A DNA stretch of 64,000 bases, taken from Enemella evansiae (GTDB taxonomy: Bacteria > Actinomycetota > Actinomycetes > Propionibacteriales > Propionibacteriaceae). Every line of letters starts with the position of its first letter. Positions within the stretch are counted from its first letter, which is position 1. The stretch covers positions 248,001 to 312,000 of the forward strand of contig NZ_NMVP01000012.1 of assembly GCF_002250705.1 (NCBI RefSeq), written 5' to 3'. A program made the translations under genes and the position numbers. The notes under the pieces are model-generated. The model made no database searches. It was not told the origin of the DNA and saw nothing but the letters and a program-made list of their open reading frames with translations. Shown one piece after another: positions 8,846 to 17,513 of this stretch.

Positions 8846-10014
8846 GCACCCACCCGCGGGACATCGACCCAGCTCGACGAGGCCGCCGAGTTCGCGATGG
8901 CTTCCTCCACCAGGGCGAGCTGGTAGCCGTCGGCGAAGTTCGGTGAGACCGGGCTGCCGTCGGCGATCGCACGGAAGAAGTCGTGGGCCTCGATGATCTT
9001 GGTCTCGCCGTAGCCGATGCCGAGCGCCGGGATCGGCCAGAGTGCCTCACCGTAGGGCGTGGCAGGCCCGGTGTAGACCGTGCGGAAACCGCTGCGGTCC
9101 TTGGGATCGTCGGCGAAGCTCACCTGCAGTTCGTCGCGGCGCTCGTAGTTGAAGAAGATCGATCCCTTGGTGCCGTGGATCTCGAAGGTGATGTAGTTGT
9201 TGCGACCGTAGGCATTGCGGGTCGCCTCCATCGAACCGACGGCTCCGTTGTCGAACCGCAGCATGGTGATCACCTCGTCGTCCACGTCGACGTCAGCGCG
9301 CGGCCCGTCGCCGCCCCTGCTGGTGCCGAGCTGGTCGGCACCCCCGGACTGCACCGGCCGGGTCTTGATGAAGGTGGACAGCAGTGCGTTGACCGAATCG
9401 ATCTCGCCGACCAGGTAGCGGGCCATGTCGAGGACATGGGTGCCGATGTCACCGAGCGCACCGGAGCCGGCGATCTTCTTCTGGAATCGCCACGACAGCG
9501 GGGAATCCGGGTCGGCACTCCAGTCCTGGAGGTAGGTCCCGCGGAAGTTCAGGATGTCGCCGATCGCGCCTTCCTCGATGTACTTCTTGGCCAGGGCGAC
9601 CGCTGGCGTCCGGCGGTAGTTGAACGCCACCATGTTCACGGTGTCGGCATCCTTGACCGCTTCCCACATCGCCTTGGCTTCCTCGACGGTACGCGCCAGC
9701 GGCTTCTCGCAGATGATGTGCTTGCCCGCCTGCGCGGCGGCGATCGCGATCTCGGCGTGCAGGTGGTTGGGGGTTGCGATGTCGACGACCTGCACATCGG
9801 GATCGTCGATGATGGTGCGCCAGTCGTCGGTGGCCCGCTCGAATCCGAATCGCTGGGCGGCGTCGGCGGCGAGATCCGCGTCGGTTTCCGCCAGTACGGA
9901 ACGGATCGGCAGCGCCGGGGCCGGCCAGTAGAACATCGGCATCGCGGCATAGGCAAGGGAGTGGGCCTTGCCCATGAAGCCACCGCCGATGAGACCGACA
10001 TTGAGTTTCTGCAT
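8842..10014 (-). CDS. lgdA: Levoglucosan dehydrogenase-like Gfo/Idh/MocA oxidoreductase
   Basis: A 390-residue NAD-dependent dehydrogenase. The Rossmann motif is GLIGGGFMGKAHS. Catalytic residues expected for the family are the Lys of CEKPLAR and the Asp and His of GALGDIGTHVLD. Length, the opening residues and the stretch GTYLQDWSADPDSPLSWRF resemble what I remember of the characterised Pseudarthrobacter levoglucosan dehydrogenase, which oxidises C3 of 1,6-anhydroglucose. I could not align them here. ATG at 10014 is preceded by GAAGGAG. The operon context (ABC importer, two TIM-barrel enzymes, second Gfo enzyme) is the best support for the assignment. Confidence 0.75.
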   Translation of the reverse strand: MQKLNVGLIGGGFMGKAHSLAYAAMPMFYWPAPALPIRSVLAETDADLAADAAQRFGFERATDDWRTIIDDPDVQVVDIATPNHLHAEIAIAAAQAGKHIICEKPLARTVEEAKAMWEAVKDADTVNMVAFNYRRTPAVALAKKYIEEGAIGDILNFRGTYLQDWSADPDSPLSWRFQKKIAGSGALGDIGTHVLDMARYLVGEIDSVNALLSTFIKTRPVQSGGADQLGTSRGGDGPRADVDVDDEVITMLRFDNGAVGSMEATRNAYGRNNYITFEIHGTKGSIFFNYERRDELQVSFADDPKDRSGFRTVYTGPATPYGEALWPIPALGIGYGETKIIEAHDFFRAIADGSPVSPNFADGYQLALVEEAIANSAASSSWVDVPRVGA

Positions 10015-10055
10015 GGTGTTGCGCTCCTTCGATTGGAGGATGTTCGGAAAGGGGT

Positions 10056-10877
10056 TCAGCCGGCCAGCAGCCGGTCGAGGTAGTTCTTGCTGATCCGTGC
10101 CGCCTCGACCGGATCACCGTCGTAGGAATCCAGCTCGACCATCAGCCAGTCGTCGTAACCGGCCTCCTTGATCGCGGCGAGGATGTCGGGGAAGTCGAGG
10201 CTGCCCTGCCCGAGCGGGGCGAAGGTGAACGGGTCGGCGATGTAGTCCTTCAGGTGCACGTGCCGGATCCGGTCGGGATAGCGACGGATCAACGCCGCCG
10301 GATCCCCGCCACCGGCGGCCAGATGGGCGGTGTCGGGGCAGAAGCCGATCTTCGTCCGCGGCATCAGCCGCTCCAGCTGCTCGGGGCCCTCGACGATGGT
10401 GCTCAGATGCGGGTGATAGCTCGCGTCGAGGCCGACATTGGCGGCGATGTCGGTCACCTGATCCAGCGCATCGGCCAGCGCGTCGTAGTCGGAGTCCCGG
10501 ATGCCGTCGGCGCGGGTGGCGCCACCGCCGACGACCAGGCGCTGTGCCCCGAACCGGGTGGCCAGGTCCGCCGCGCGCCGGATCCGGTGCAGCTCGTCGG
10601 GCAGGATGTCGGCGTAGATGAAGTTGGCACCGGTGTAGACACTGACCAGCTCGACACCGGCCCCGGACAGCAGGTCCTTCAGCTCGTCGGGCCGGTCTTC
10701 GTACTCCGCCAGGTTCCCGTCGAACATCTCCACGCCCTGGTACCCGACGCCGGCGATGTCCCGCACGGCGTCGGGCATCGAGCCGTTGGTCAGGTAGAAC
10801 AGATCCTTGACGCTGGTGACGCCGACCGGGTGGCCGACGACGCCGCCCCAGGTGATGGTGCAGTAGCCGAGCTTCAT
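10056..10877 (-). CDS. Sugar phosphate isomerase/epimerase-fold protein (probable LgdB-type lyase or hydratase)
   Basis: A 273-residue TIM barrel of the xylose-isomerase-like superfamily. Metal and substrate motifs are VEMFDG, SYHPHLST, CPDTAHLAAGGGDP, HVHLKD and MVELDS. ATG at 10877 has GAAAGGAAA upstream. It sits between the transporter permease and the dehydrogenase gene and is only distantly similar to the other TIM-barrel gene at 6834. That fits the two different lyase/hydratase steps of levoglucosan breakdown. Confidence 0.8.
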   Translation of the reverse strand: MKLGYCTITWGGVVGHPVGVTSVKDLFYLTNGSMPDAVRDIAGVGYQGVEMFDGNLAEYEDRPDELKDLLSGAGVELVSVYTGANFIYADILPDELHRIRRAADLATRFGAQRLVVGGGATRADGIRDSDYDALADALDQVTDIAANVGLDASYHPHLSTIVEGPEQLERLMPRTKIGFCPDTAHLAAGGGDPAALIRRYPDRIRHVHLKDYIADPFTFAPLGQGSLDFPDILAAIKEAGYDDWLMVELDSYDGDPVEAARISKNYLDRLLAG

Positions 10878-10913
10878 GTGGATTTCCTTTCTGGGCAGGG
10901 GAACAGGGAGGTA

Positions 10914-11882
10914 CTACTTCTTGCGGGCCAGGGCGACCGCGAGGATGATGATCACGCCGCGGACGACCTGTTGCTGGCTGGAGTCGAGTCCCGCCAGGAT
11001 CAGCCCGTTGTTGATGAGTCCGATCAGCAGGGCGCCGAACAGGGTTCCGACCACGGAGCCGGCGCCGCCGAACAGGCTGGTGCCACCGAGGATGACGGCC
11101 GCGATGGCGGACAATTCGTCGCCGGTGCCCCACTGATACCGACCCGACTCGAGCCGGCCGGCGTACAGCATCCCGGCGATCGACGCGACGACTCCGGAGA
11201 GCAGCATGACCGAGAACTTGATCTTCCTGGTGTTCACGCCGGTGAAAGCGGCCGCGGTGCGGTTGCCACCGGTGGCCAGCACCTGGCGGCCGAAGCGGGT
11301 CCGGTTGAGAATGATCGCCCCGAGCACGACGAAGATCGCGCTCCAGAACAACAGCCCCGGGATCGGACCGAAGTTCCCGCCGCCGAAGATCAGGTTGAAG
11401 GTGTCGTTGAGGATCGGCTGCGGCGCGGAATTGGTGATCCACTGGGCGACGCCCGCGGCGACACCGAGCATGCCGAGGGTGACCAGGAACGAGGGGATCC
11501 CCAGCAGGCTGACCAGTGCCCCGTTGACCGTGCCGACCAGCACCCCGGTCAGCAGACCAGTGAGGATCCCGGGAACCAGTCCCCAGGCAGCGATCCCCAT
11601 CGCGGCGGTGACCGAGGACAGTCCGGCCACCGATCCGACGCTGAGGTCGATCTCGGCGCAGGCGATCACGAAGGTCATGCCGACGGCGATGACGGTGATG
11701 GTCGCGGTCTGCCGGAAGATGTTCAGCAGATTGTTGGGGGACAGGAATCCCTGATCCCTGAGCAGAACGGCGAAGAAGCCGAAGATGACGACGAAGCCGA
11801 TGTAGATGACATAGCGGCGCCAGTCCAGCTGGCGCAGGGTCGCGCCCAGGCCGCCGGCGTTGGCGGTTGCGGTGGTGCTCAC
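10914..11882 (-). CDS. Ribose-type (CUT2) sugar ABC transporter permease
   Basis: A 322-residue integral membrane protein of the RbsC/BPD_transp_2 family with about ten hydrophobic segments. It has the conserved stretch IACAEIDLSVGSVAGLSS. The GTG start at 11882 overlaps the ATPase stop by four bases. It would form the membrane channel with the ATPase at 11879 and the lipoprotein at 13434. The probable substrate is levoglucosan or a related sugar, inferred from the enzymes downstream. Confidence 0.88.
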   Translation of the reverse strand: MSTTATANAGGLGATLRQLDWRRYVIYIGFVVIFGFFAVLLRDQGFLSPNNLLNIFRQTATITVIAVGMTFVIACAEIDLSVGSVAGLSSVTAAMGIAAWGLVPGILTGLLTGVLVGTVNGALVSLLGIPSFLVTLGMLGVAAGVAQWITNSAPQPILNDTFNLIFGGGNFGPIPGLLFWSAIFVVLGAIILNRTRFGRQVLATGGNRTAAAFTGVNTRKIKFSVMLLSGVVASIAGMLYAGRLESGRYQWGTGDELSAIAAVILGGTSLFGGAGSVVGTLFGALLIGLINNGLILAGLDSSQQQVVRGVIIILAVALARKK

Positions 11883-13396
11883 TTCTCCACTCCTTGTACG
11901 GCTAGCTCGAGGAACTCCTCGTCGGCGATCGCCTCCCGGGCGTACTCGTCGACGACGTGTCCATCACGGATGATGAGGATCCGGTCGCTGACGGCCAGCA
12001 ACTCGGGGTATTCGGAGGAGATGACGATCACGCCCTTGCCGGTCGCGGCCAGTGCGCGGATCATCTCGACGATCTCGGATTTGGTCCCGATGTCGACGCC
12101 CGCTGTCGGCTCGTCCAGGATCAGCACCCGCGGGTCGGTGCCGAGCCACTTGGCCAGCACGACCTTCTGCTGGTTGCCTCCGGACAGCAGTCGCACCGGG
12201 CGGTCCGGATTGTCCACCTTGACGGCGAAGCGTTCGATCAGCTCGGTGGAGATCGTCCTGCTCTTCCTGGTGTCGAGCAGGGGGCCCTTCTCGACCTGCT
12301 TCAGCAACGGAAGCATCAGGTTCTCCCGGACCGAGTGCTCCAGCACCAGGCCCTGTTCGCGGCGATCCTCGGGGATCAATGCGAGGCCCTGGGAGATCGC
12401 CCGGTCGGGCGATGACAGGTTGATCCGCTCGTTGTGCAGCAGCACCTCACCCGAGCGGGCTCGGTCGACGCCGAAGAGCACCCGGGCCAGCTCGGTCCGC
12501 CCACTGCCCATCAGTCCGGCCAGGCCGATCACCTCTCCGGCCCGGAGTGTGAACGACACGTCGTTGACCCGCGGTGGGGCGTTGAGATTGCGCGCCTCCA
12601 GCAGAATCTCCTCGGAGATCTCGTGCTCCGGCCCCCGATAGACCATCTCGGCACCGAGCTGCTTGCCGACGATGCCCTCGACGATCTCGGCCGGCTTGAT
12701 CTCCGCCAATCTCTTTGTCAACAAGCGGTTTCCGTCCCGCAGGATGGTGATGCGATCGGCGATCCGGTACACCTCGTCCATCCGGTGGGAGATGTAGACG
12801 ATGGCGATGCCCCGCTGTTTGAGTCGGTCGATCAGCTCGAACAGCGCCTCGCTCTCGTGGCGGGCCAGACTGGCGGTCGGCTCGTCCATGATCAGCACCC
12901 TGGCGTCCTGCGCGAGCGCCTTTGCGATCTCGGTCAGCTGCCAGTACGCGGTGCTGAGGTCGCCCACCCGGGCTCGAGGATCCACCTCGACCGCCATCTC
13001 GGCGAAGATCTCGGACGCTCGCCGGTTCGCCGCGCGGTCGTTGATCAACCCGGTCCGGGTCAGCGTTTCCGAACCCAGGAAGATGTTCTGGGCCACCGTC
13101 AGGGTGGGCACCAGGCTGAACTCCTGGAAGACCATTCCGATCCCGGCGGCCTTCGCCTCGTGGATCGAGGCGATCTCGACCGGCTCGCCGGCGATCTCGA
13201 TGCTGCCCTCGTCCCTGCTGTACACCCCTTGCAGGATCTTCATCAGCGTGGACTTTCCGGCTCCGTTGCCGCCGGCGAGGGCGTGGATCTCGCCGGCATC
13301 GACCTCGAAGTCGACTCCGGTGAGCACCGGAACTCCGTAGAAGGCCTTCTTGATCCCGGTCATTCGGATCGCTGCGTTCGATCGTGGCTCACTCAT
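11879..13396 (-). CDS. Ribose-type sugar ABC transporter ATP-binding protein (two ABC domains)
   Basis: A 505-residue RbsA-type protein with two fused nucleotide-binding domains. Domain 1 has Walker A GGNGAGKST (residues 42-50), a degenerate signature LSTAYWQ and Walker B VLIMDEPTA. Domain 2 has the degenerate P-loop GLMGSGRTEL usual in this family, the full signature LSGGNQQK and VLILDEPTA. ATG at 13396 is preceded by AAGGAGGTGA. Gly replaces the usual Glu before NGAGKS. It powers the sugar importer encoded around it. Confidence 0.9.
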   Translation of the reverse strand: MSEPRSNAAIRMTGIKKAFYGVPVLTGVDFEVDAGEIHALAGGNGAGKSTLMKILQGVYSRDEGSIEIAGEPVEIASIHEAKAAGIGMVFQEFSLVPTLTVAQNIFLGSETLTRTGLINDRAANRRASEIFAEMAVEVDPRARVGDLSTAYWQLTEIAKALAQDARVLIMDEPTASLARHESEALFELIDRLKQRGIAIVYISHRMDEVYRIADRITILRDGNRLLTKRLAEIKPAEIVEGIVGKQLGAEMVYRGPEHEISEEILLEARNLNAPPRVNDVSFTLRAGEVIGLAGLMGSGRTELARVLFGVDRARSGEVLLHNERINLSSPDRAISQGLALIPEDRREQGLVLEHSVRENLMLPLLKQVEKGPLLDTRKSRTISTELIERFAVKVDNPDRPVRLLSGGNQQKVVLAKWLGTDPRVLILDEPTAGVDIGTKSEIVEMIRALAATGKGVIVISSEYPELLAVSDRILIIRDGHVVDEYAREAIADEEFLELAVQGVEK

Positions 13397-13433
13397 CGCG
13401 TCACCTCCTTGTGATCGTGTGCTGACAGCCGGT

Positions 13434-14588
13434 TCAGCGCTTGACGGAGTTCTGCAGATCCGCCGGCGGTTCGGTGTGGTAGACCTGCCGCCAGGCCTCC
13501 AGCACGTTGTCGTGAGTGACGGGAAGTGCACTCAGGGCCACGTACGGCGGCACCTGCTTGCCCAGCGCGGCGCTGGCGGCGGCGTTCACCTCGGTCACAC
13601 CCTGGTCGTAGGGCACCTGCGCGCCCAGGCCGACGACGAGTTCGTTCTTGGCCAGCGCGATCGCCACGTTCTTGCCCAGGTCCTCGGTGGCGATCTTCAG
13701 ATCACCGCGCCCGGAAGCCCGCGCCGCCGCCATCACACCCTCGGCCGGAACGTCCCAGACCGCCCAGATCCCGGTGAGGTTCGCGCGCTTGGCCAGCATC
13801 GCGTTCGCGGCGGCCTGCGCGTCTCCGGCGAAGTCCGGCCCGGCGATGCCCTTCTCCTCGACGATCTTGAGATCGGGGTAGTCGCGTGTGATCGTGCTCT
13901 TGAAGCCCTCGTAACGCTGCTTGGTCACGAAGAAGTCGGCCTCGTGGTAGATCAGCCCGATCTCGCCCTTGCCGCCGGTGGCCTTGGCCAGCAGGTGCGC
14001 CGACACGACGCCGTTGCCCAGATTGTCGGCGGACACCACCGTGACGTAGTCCTTGCCGGCCTGCATGCCCTGGGGGACGTTGTCCATGAAGACCAACTTC
14101 ACGCCCGCATCGGCGACCTTCTTGTACGCCGAGGCGGTCGCGACCGGGTCGGTCGGGATGGACACGATGATGTCGGGCTTCTTGGTCATCACGGTCTCCA
14201 GGTCGGAGACCTGCTTGTCGGGCTTGAAGTTGGCATCGGTGGTGGCCACGATCTCGATGCCGAGCTTGTCGAACTGCGCCTTGAGCCCGGCGATCTGGGC
14301 ATTGGCCCAGTCGTTGCCGCCGTAGTGCATGACGATCGCGGCCTTCAGCTTCTTGGCCTTGACCTGCTCGATCTCGGCGGCGTTCAGCTCGACGCTCTGG
14401 GCGACGGCCGGTTCCTCACCGTTCGGGCCCTTCGACAGCACCTTTCCGGTGACCTCGGACAGGGCTTTGTCCGCCTGCGCCGACACGGCGGGGTCGGCGG
14501 TCATCACCGTGGTGTTCGCCGAGGTGCACGCGGTGAGCCCCAGCACCAGAGCCGCGGCGAAGGCGCCCAGTTTGGTCCTTGTCATCAT
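13434..14588 (-). CDS. Sugar ABC transporter substrate-binding lipoprotein
   Basis: A 384-residue periplasmic-binding-protein-like lipoprotein. It has a short signal peptide ending in the lipobox LGLTAC, so the mature protein is anchored at the outer face of the membrane. The type I binding fold (RbsB/BMP-like) is indicated by AAIVMHYGGNDWANAQIAGL and PDIIVSIPTDP. First gene of the operon, read from ATG 14588 with AGGAG six bases upstream. It faces the divergent LacI gene across a 263-base promoter region containing a LacI-type palindrome. Confidence 0.88.
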   Translation of the reverse strand: MMTRTKLGAFAAALVLGLTACTSANTTVMTADPAVSAQADKALSEVTGKVLSKGPNGEEPAVAQSVELNAAEIEQVKAKKLKAAIVMHYGGNDWANAQIAGLKAQFDKLGIEIVATTDANFKPDKQVSDLETVMTKKPDIIVSIPTDPVATASAYKKVADAGVKLVFMDNVPQGMQAGKDYVTVVSADNLGNGVVSAHLLAKATGGKGEIGLIYHEADFFVTKQRYEGFKSTITRDYPDLKIVEEKGIAGPDFAGDAQAAANAMLAKRANLTGIWAVWDVPAEGVMAAARASGRGDLKIATEDLGKNVAIALAKNELVVGLGAQVPYDQGVTEVNAAASAALGKQVPPYVALSALPVTHDNVLEAWRQVYHTEPPADLQNSVKR

Positions 14589-14710
14589 GTTCCTCTCCTC
14601 TGAGGTTGATGCGGTGAGCGCCCGTCGGCCTGGGTGTGGAACCGGCCGGGAAAGCCGGCTCCAGATGTGATCTTCGTCGCCAGGAACGGATCAGGCGGCC
14701 CGATAGCGTT

Positions 14711-14732
14711 TAACTGTGAACGGTCACGGTTA
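14711..14732. promoter_or_regulatory. Probable LacI-family operator
   Basis: TAACTGTGAAC and GGTCACGGTTA form a 22-base imperfect palindrome with a central CG, typical of LacI/GalR operators (9 of 11 half-site positions match). It lies between the binding-protein gene and the lacI-type gene, about 120 bases from each start. The rest of this 263-base gap holds nothing else I can assign. Confidence 0.6.
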
Positions 14733-14851
14733 TCATGTCAAGAGGCTGTGATTCAGATCACATCCGGTCGTTTCGCACCGTTCGCCGGTGTGGTCGTACG
14801 GTGAGGACGCGGTCTCGACCGAACCGGGAGCCGAGGACGGAGACAGATTCG

Positions 14852-15871
14852 ATGGCAAACACAGGGCTACGGCGCTACCCGAGCATTCGCGACGTCGCCA
14901 AGGCAGCTGGGGTGTCGTACCAGACCGTCTCGCGGGTTCTCAACGATCTTCCCGATGTCGCTCCCGCCACCCGCACGAAGGTGCTCGCCGCCGTCGACGA
15001 ACTGGGTTACCGCCGGAATCTCACGGCCCGGAATCTCGCCACCAATCGGTCGACGACCATCGGGATCGTGACCGACGACTCCCCCCGCCTGGGTCCGGTC
15101 AGCACCCTGATGGCACTCGAGAAGGCGGCCCGCCAGCGAGGATCGAACTGCTCGGTCGTCACCGTCGCCGAACCGTACGCCGATACCGTGCCCACCGCGC
15201 TGCGTGGCCTGGAGGAGGTCGGCGTGCACGGCATCGTGGTGATCGCGCCCGTGGTGTCCGCGGCGGCCGCGGTGCGCGCCGCCCGGGTCCGGACGCCGCT
15301 GGTGCTGATCGCCGCCGGGGAGGATTCGGCCCCCGGCCTGCTGGCCTTCGCCGAGAACCAGGAGTTGGGTGCCCGGATCGCGACCCAGCATCTGCTGCGG
15401 CTCGGCCACACCGACATCGTGCACGTCGCCGGCTCCCAGGACTGGTTCGACGGCCGCACCCGGTTACGCGGGTGGGCCGCCGAGATGCGAGAGGCAGGCC
15501 TGCCCGCCGACCGCTGGTACGAGAGCGACTGGACGCCGCGATTCGCCTACGAGGTTGGGAAAAAGCTCGTCGTCGAGGGCCTGCCGACCGCGGTCTTCGC
15601 GGCCAGCGACCACATGGCGCTGGGCCTGTTGCGGGCCTTCGCCGAGAGCGGGGTGCGGGTACCGGAGGATGTCAGCGTGGTCGGCTACGACGACGCGGAA
15701 GGCTCCGACTTCTACTTCCCGCCACTCACCACGGTACGCCAGGACTTCATGGGTCTCGCCACCCGTTCGCTGGAGCTCCTCGACAAGCCGACCGACGACC
15801 CGTTCGGCGACGAGCCACCCACCGAACCGCTGCTCCAGATCAGGCAGAGCACCGCCCGGCCGCGGCGGTAG
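14852..15871 (+). CDS. LacI/GalR-family transcriptional regulator of the adjacent sugar operon
   Basis: A 339-residue repressor. The N-terminus has the LacI helix-turn-helix (IRDVAKAAGVSYQTVSRVLN) and the hinge-helix region ending GYRRNLTARNLATNRS. A type I periplasmic-binding-like effector domain follows. ATG at 14852 is used because the frame upstream has no family similarity and GGACGGAGAC lies before it. It is divergent from the levoglucosan-type operon with a palindromic site between, so it probably represses that operon. Its stop is 3 bases from the convergent kduD stop. Confidence 0.88.
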   Translation: MANTGLRRYPSIRDVAKAAGVSYQTVSRVLNDLPDVAPATRTKVLAAVDELGYRRNLTARNLATNRSTTIGIVTDDSPRLGPVSTLMALEKAARQRGSNCSVVTVAEPYADTVPTALRGLEEVGVHGIVVIAPVVSAAAAVRAARVRTPLVLIAAGEDSAPGLLAFAENQELGARIATQHLLRLGHTDIVHVAGSQDWFDGRTRLRGWAAEMREAGLPADRWYESDWTPRFAYEVGKKLVVEGLPTAVFAASDHMALGLLRAFAESGVRVPEDVSVVGYDDAEGSDFYFPPLTTVRQDFMGLATRSLELLDKPTDDPFGDEPPTEPLLQIRQSTARPRR

Positions 15872-15874
15872 CAG

Positions 15875-16633
15875 TCAGCGGGCCATCCAGCCGCCGTCCA
15901 CGGTGATGATCGAACCGTGCACATAGTCCGCACCCGGGGAGGCCAGATAGACCGCCGCGGCCGCGATGTCTTCGGGCTTGCCCCAGCGACCGGCGGGGAT
16001 CCGGGCCATCAGTTCGGCGGAGCGCTTCTCGTCATCGCGCAACGCCTGGGTGTTGTCGGTGGCGATGTAACCGGGGGCGATCGCGTTCACGTTGATGCCC
16101 TGGCCGGCCCACTCGTTGGCCAGTGCCCTGGTCAGGCCGGCGATCGCCGACTTGGCCGCGGTGTAACCGGGCACGTTGATCCCACCCTGGAAGGAGAGCA
16201 GCGAGGCGGTGAAGATGATCTTGCCACCCGCGCCGCGCTCCAGCATCGACCGGCCGACCTGGCGGGCCAGCACCCAGGGGGCGTCCAGGTTGATCTGCAG
16301 GACATCGGCCCAATCCTGATCGCTGTGCTCGGCGGCCGGCGTGCGCCGAATGATGCCGGCATTGTTCACCAGGATGTCCACCGAGCCGAGGTCGGCGGCC
16401 AGCTCGGCGACGCTGACCTTGTCGGACAGGTCCGCCTGTCGCCAGGTGAGCGTACGCCCGTGCTTCTCCGCGGCCTCGGCCAGCGCCTTGGGCGGTTCGG
16501 CGCCGGTGGCGACACCGACCACGTCGGCACCGGCCTCCACCAGGGCGACCGCGATCGCCTCACCGATGCCGCGGGACGCACCGGTGACCGCCGCCGTCTT
16601 TCCGGACAGGGAGAACAGATCCAGGATGCTCAT
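15875..16633 (-). CDS. kduD: 2-dehydro-3-deoxy-D-gluconate 5-dehydrogenase (KduD-like SDR)
   Basis: A 252-residue short-chain dehydrogenase. Motifs are TGASRGIG (cofactor), NNAG, catalytic Ser in FTASLLSFQGG and YTAAK. KduD reversibly interconverts 2,5-diketo-3-deoxygluconate and 2-keto-3-deoxygluconate with NAD(H), downstream of KduI. ATG 16633 lies four bases after the kduI stop. The general SDR fold could serve another sugar, but adjacency to kduI makes KduD most likely. The KDG kinase and aldolase that would follow are not in this window. Confidence 0.85.
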   Translation of the reverse strand: MSILDLFSLSGKTAAVTGASRGIGEAIAVALVEAGADVVGVATGAEPPKALAEAAEKHGRTLTWRQADLSDKVSVAELAADLGSVDILVNNAGIIRRTPAAEHSDQDWADVLQINLDAPWVLARQVGRSMLERGAGGKIIFTASLLSFQGGINVPGYTAAKSAIAGLTRALANEWAGQGINVNAIAPGYIATDNTQALRDDEKRSAELMARIPAGRWGKPEDIAAAAVYLASPGADYVHGSIITVDGGWMAR

Positions 16634-16637
16634 GATC

Positions 16638-17474
16638 TCACCGTAGTTCAGTGATCTGCTGCCACTCGCAGTCGGCATAGTCGGTGTTCTCCCCCGCCAT
16701 CGCCCAGACGAAGGTATACGCCGAGGTGCCCATGCCGGCGTGGATCGACCAGGGTGGTGAGATCACCGCGTTCTCGTTGGCCACGATCACATGTCGGGTC
16801 TCCGACGGTTCGCCCATCAGGTGCACCACCCGCTGATCCTCGGGCAGGTTGAAATAGAGGTAGATCTCGCTGCGTCGGGCGTGCACGTGGGCGGGCATGG
16901 TGTTCCACATCGACCCCTCGGCGAGCACGGTCACCCCCATCACCAGCTGGCAGGACTGGGCGCCGTCGGCGTGGATGTACTTGTAGATCGTGCGCTCGTT
17001 GGAGTTCTTGATGTCACCGAGCGAGATCGGGGCGGCCTCGTCCTTGGTCACCCTGGTGGTCGGGTGCTCGGCATGCGCGGTCGCGGAGACCAGATAGAGC
17101 CGGGTGTCCCCGGCGAAGGTGACCTGCTTGGTGCCGCGGCCGACGTAGAGCACCTCCTGGTTCTCGAGCTGGTATTCCTCACCGTCGCAGGAAATGGTGG
17201 CGGTGCCGGAGCCGATGTTGACGACGCCGAGCTCACGGCGGTCGAGGAAGTTCTCGGCGCGCAGCTCGTCGGGGACGGGCAGTTCGAGGGTCTTCCCGGC
17301 AGGTACCGCGCCACCGATCACCAACCGGTCGGCCATCGAATAGCAGAGGCGTACCTCGCCGTCGGCGAAGAGGTCGTCGACGACGAACCGTTCGCGCAGG
17401 TCGGTGGTGTCGAACAGCGGCAGCTGGTCGGGGGCGATGGCGTGGCGGACGTCGATCTCTGAGGTTTCGGGCAT
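16638..17474 (-). CDS. kduI: 5-dehydro-4-deoxy-D-glucuronate isomerase (KduI)
   Basis: A 278-residue cupin-fold enzyme of normal KduI length. The zinc-binding set is visible as HVHARRSEIYLYF and the later IHAGMG. It isomerises 4-deoxy-5-ketouronate, released from unsaturated uronic acids, to 2,5-diketo-3-deoxygluconate, which KduD reduces. It lies between the GH88/105 hydrolase and kduD in the same operon. This is the clearest marker that the locus handles unsaturated uronides made by a polysaccharide lyase. Confidence 0.93.
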   Translation of the reverse strand: MPETSEIDVRHAIAPDQLPLFDTTDLRERFVVDDLFADGEVRLCYSMADRLVIGGAVPAGKTLELPVPDELRAENFLDRRELGVVNIGSGTATISCDGEEYQLENQEVLYVGRGTKQVTFAGDTRLYLVSATAHAEHPTTRVTKDEAAPISLGDIKNSNERTIYKYIHADGAQSCQLVMGVTVLAEGSMWNTMPAHVHARRSEIYLYFNLPEDQRVVHLMGEPSETRHVIVANENAVISPPWSIHAGMGTSAYTFVWAMAGENTDYADCEWQQITELR

Positions 17475-17513
17475 CAGATCTTCCTTCCTGGGTTGGGGAA
17501 TCGGGGCGGGATG

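Noticed and set aside
14589..14851. Riboswitch or small gene between the sugar operon and the LacI gene
   Set aside because: Only the LacI-type palindrome stands out. No conserved riboswitch pattern or codon-biased frame was seen.
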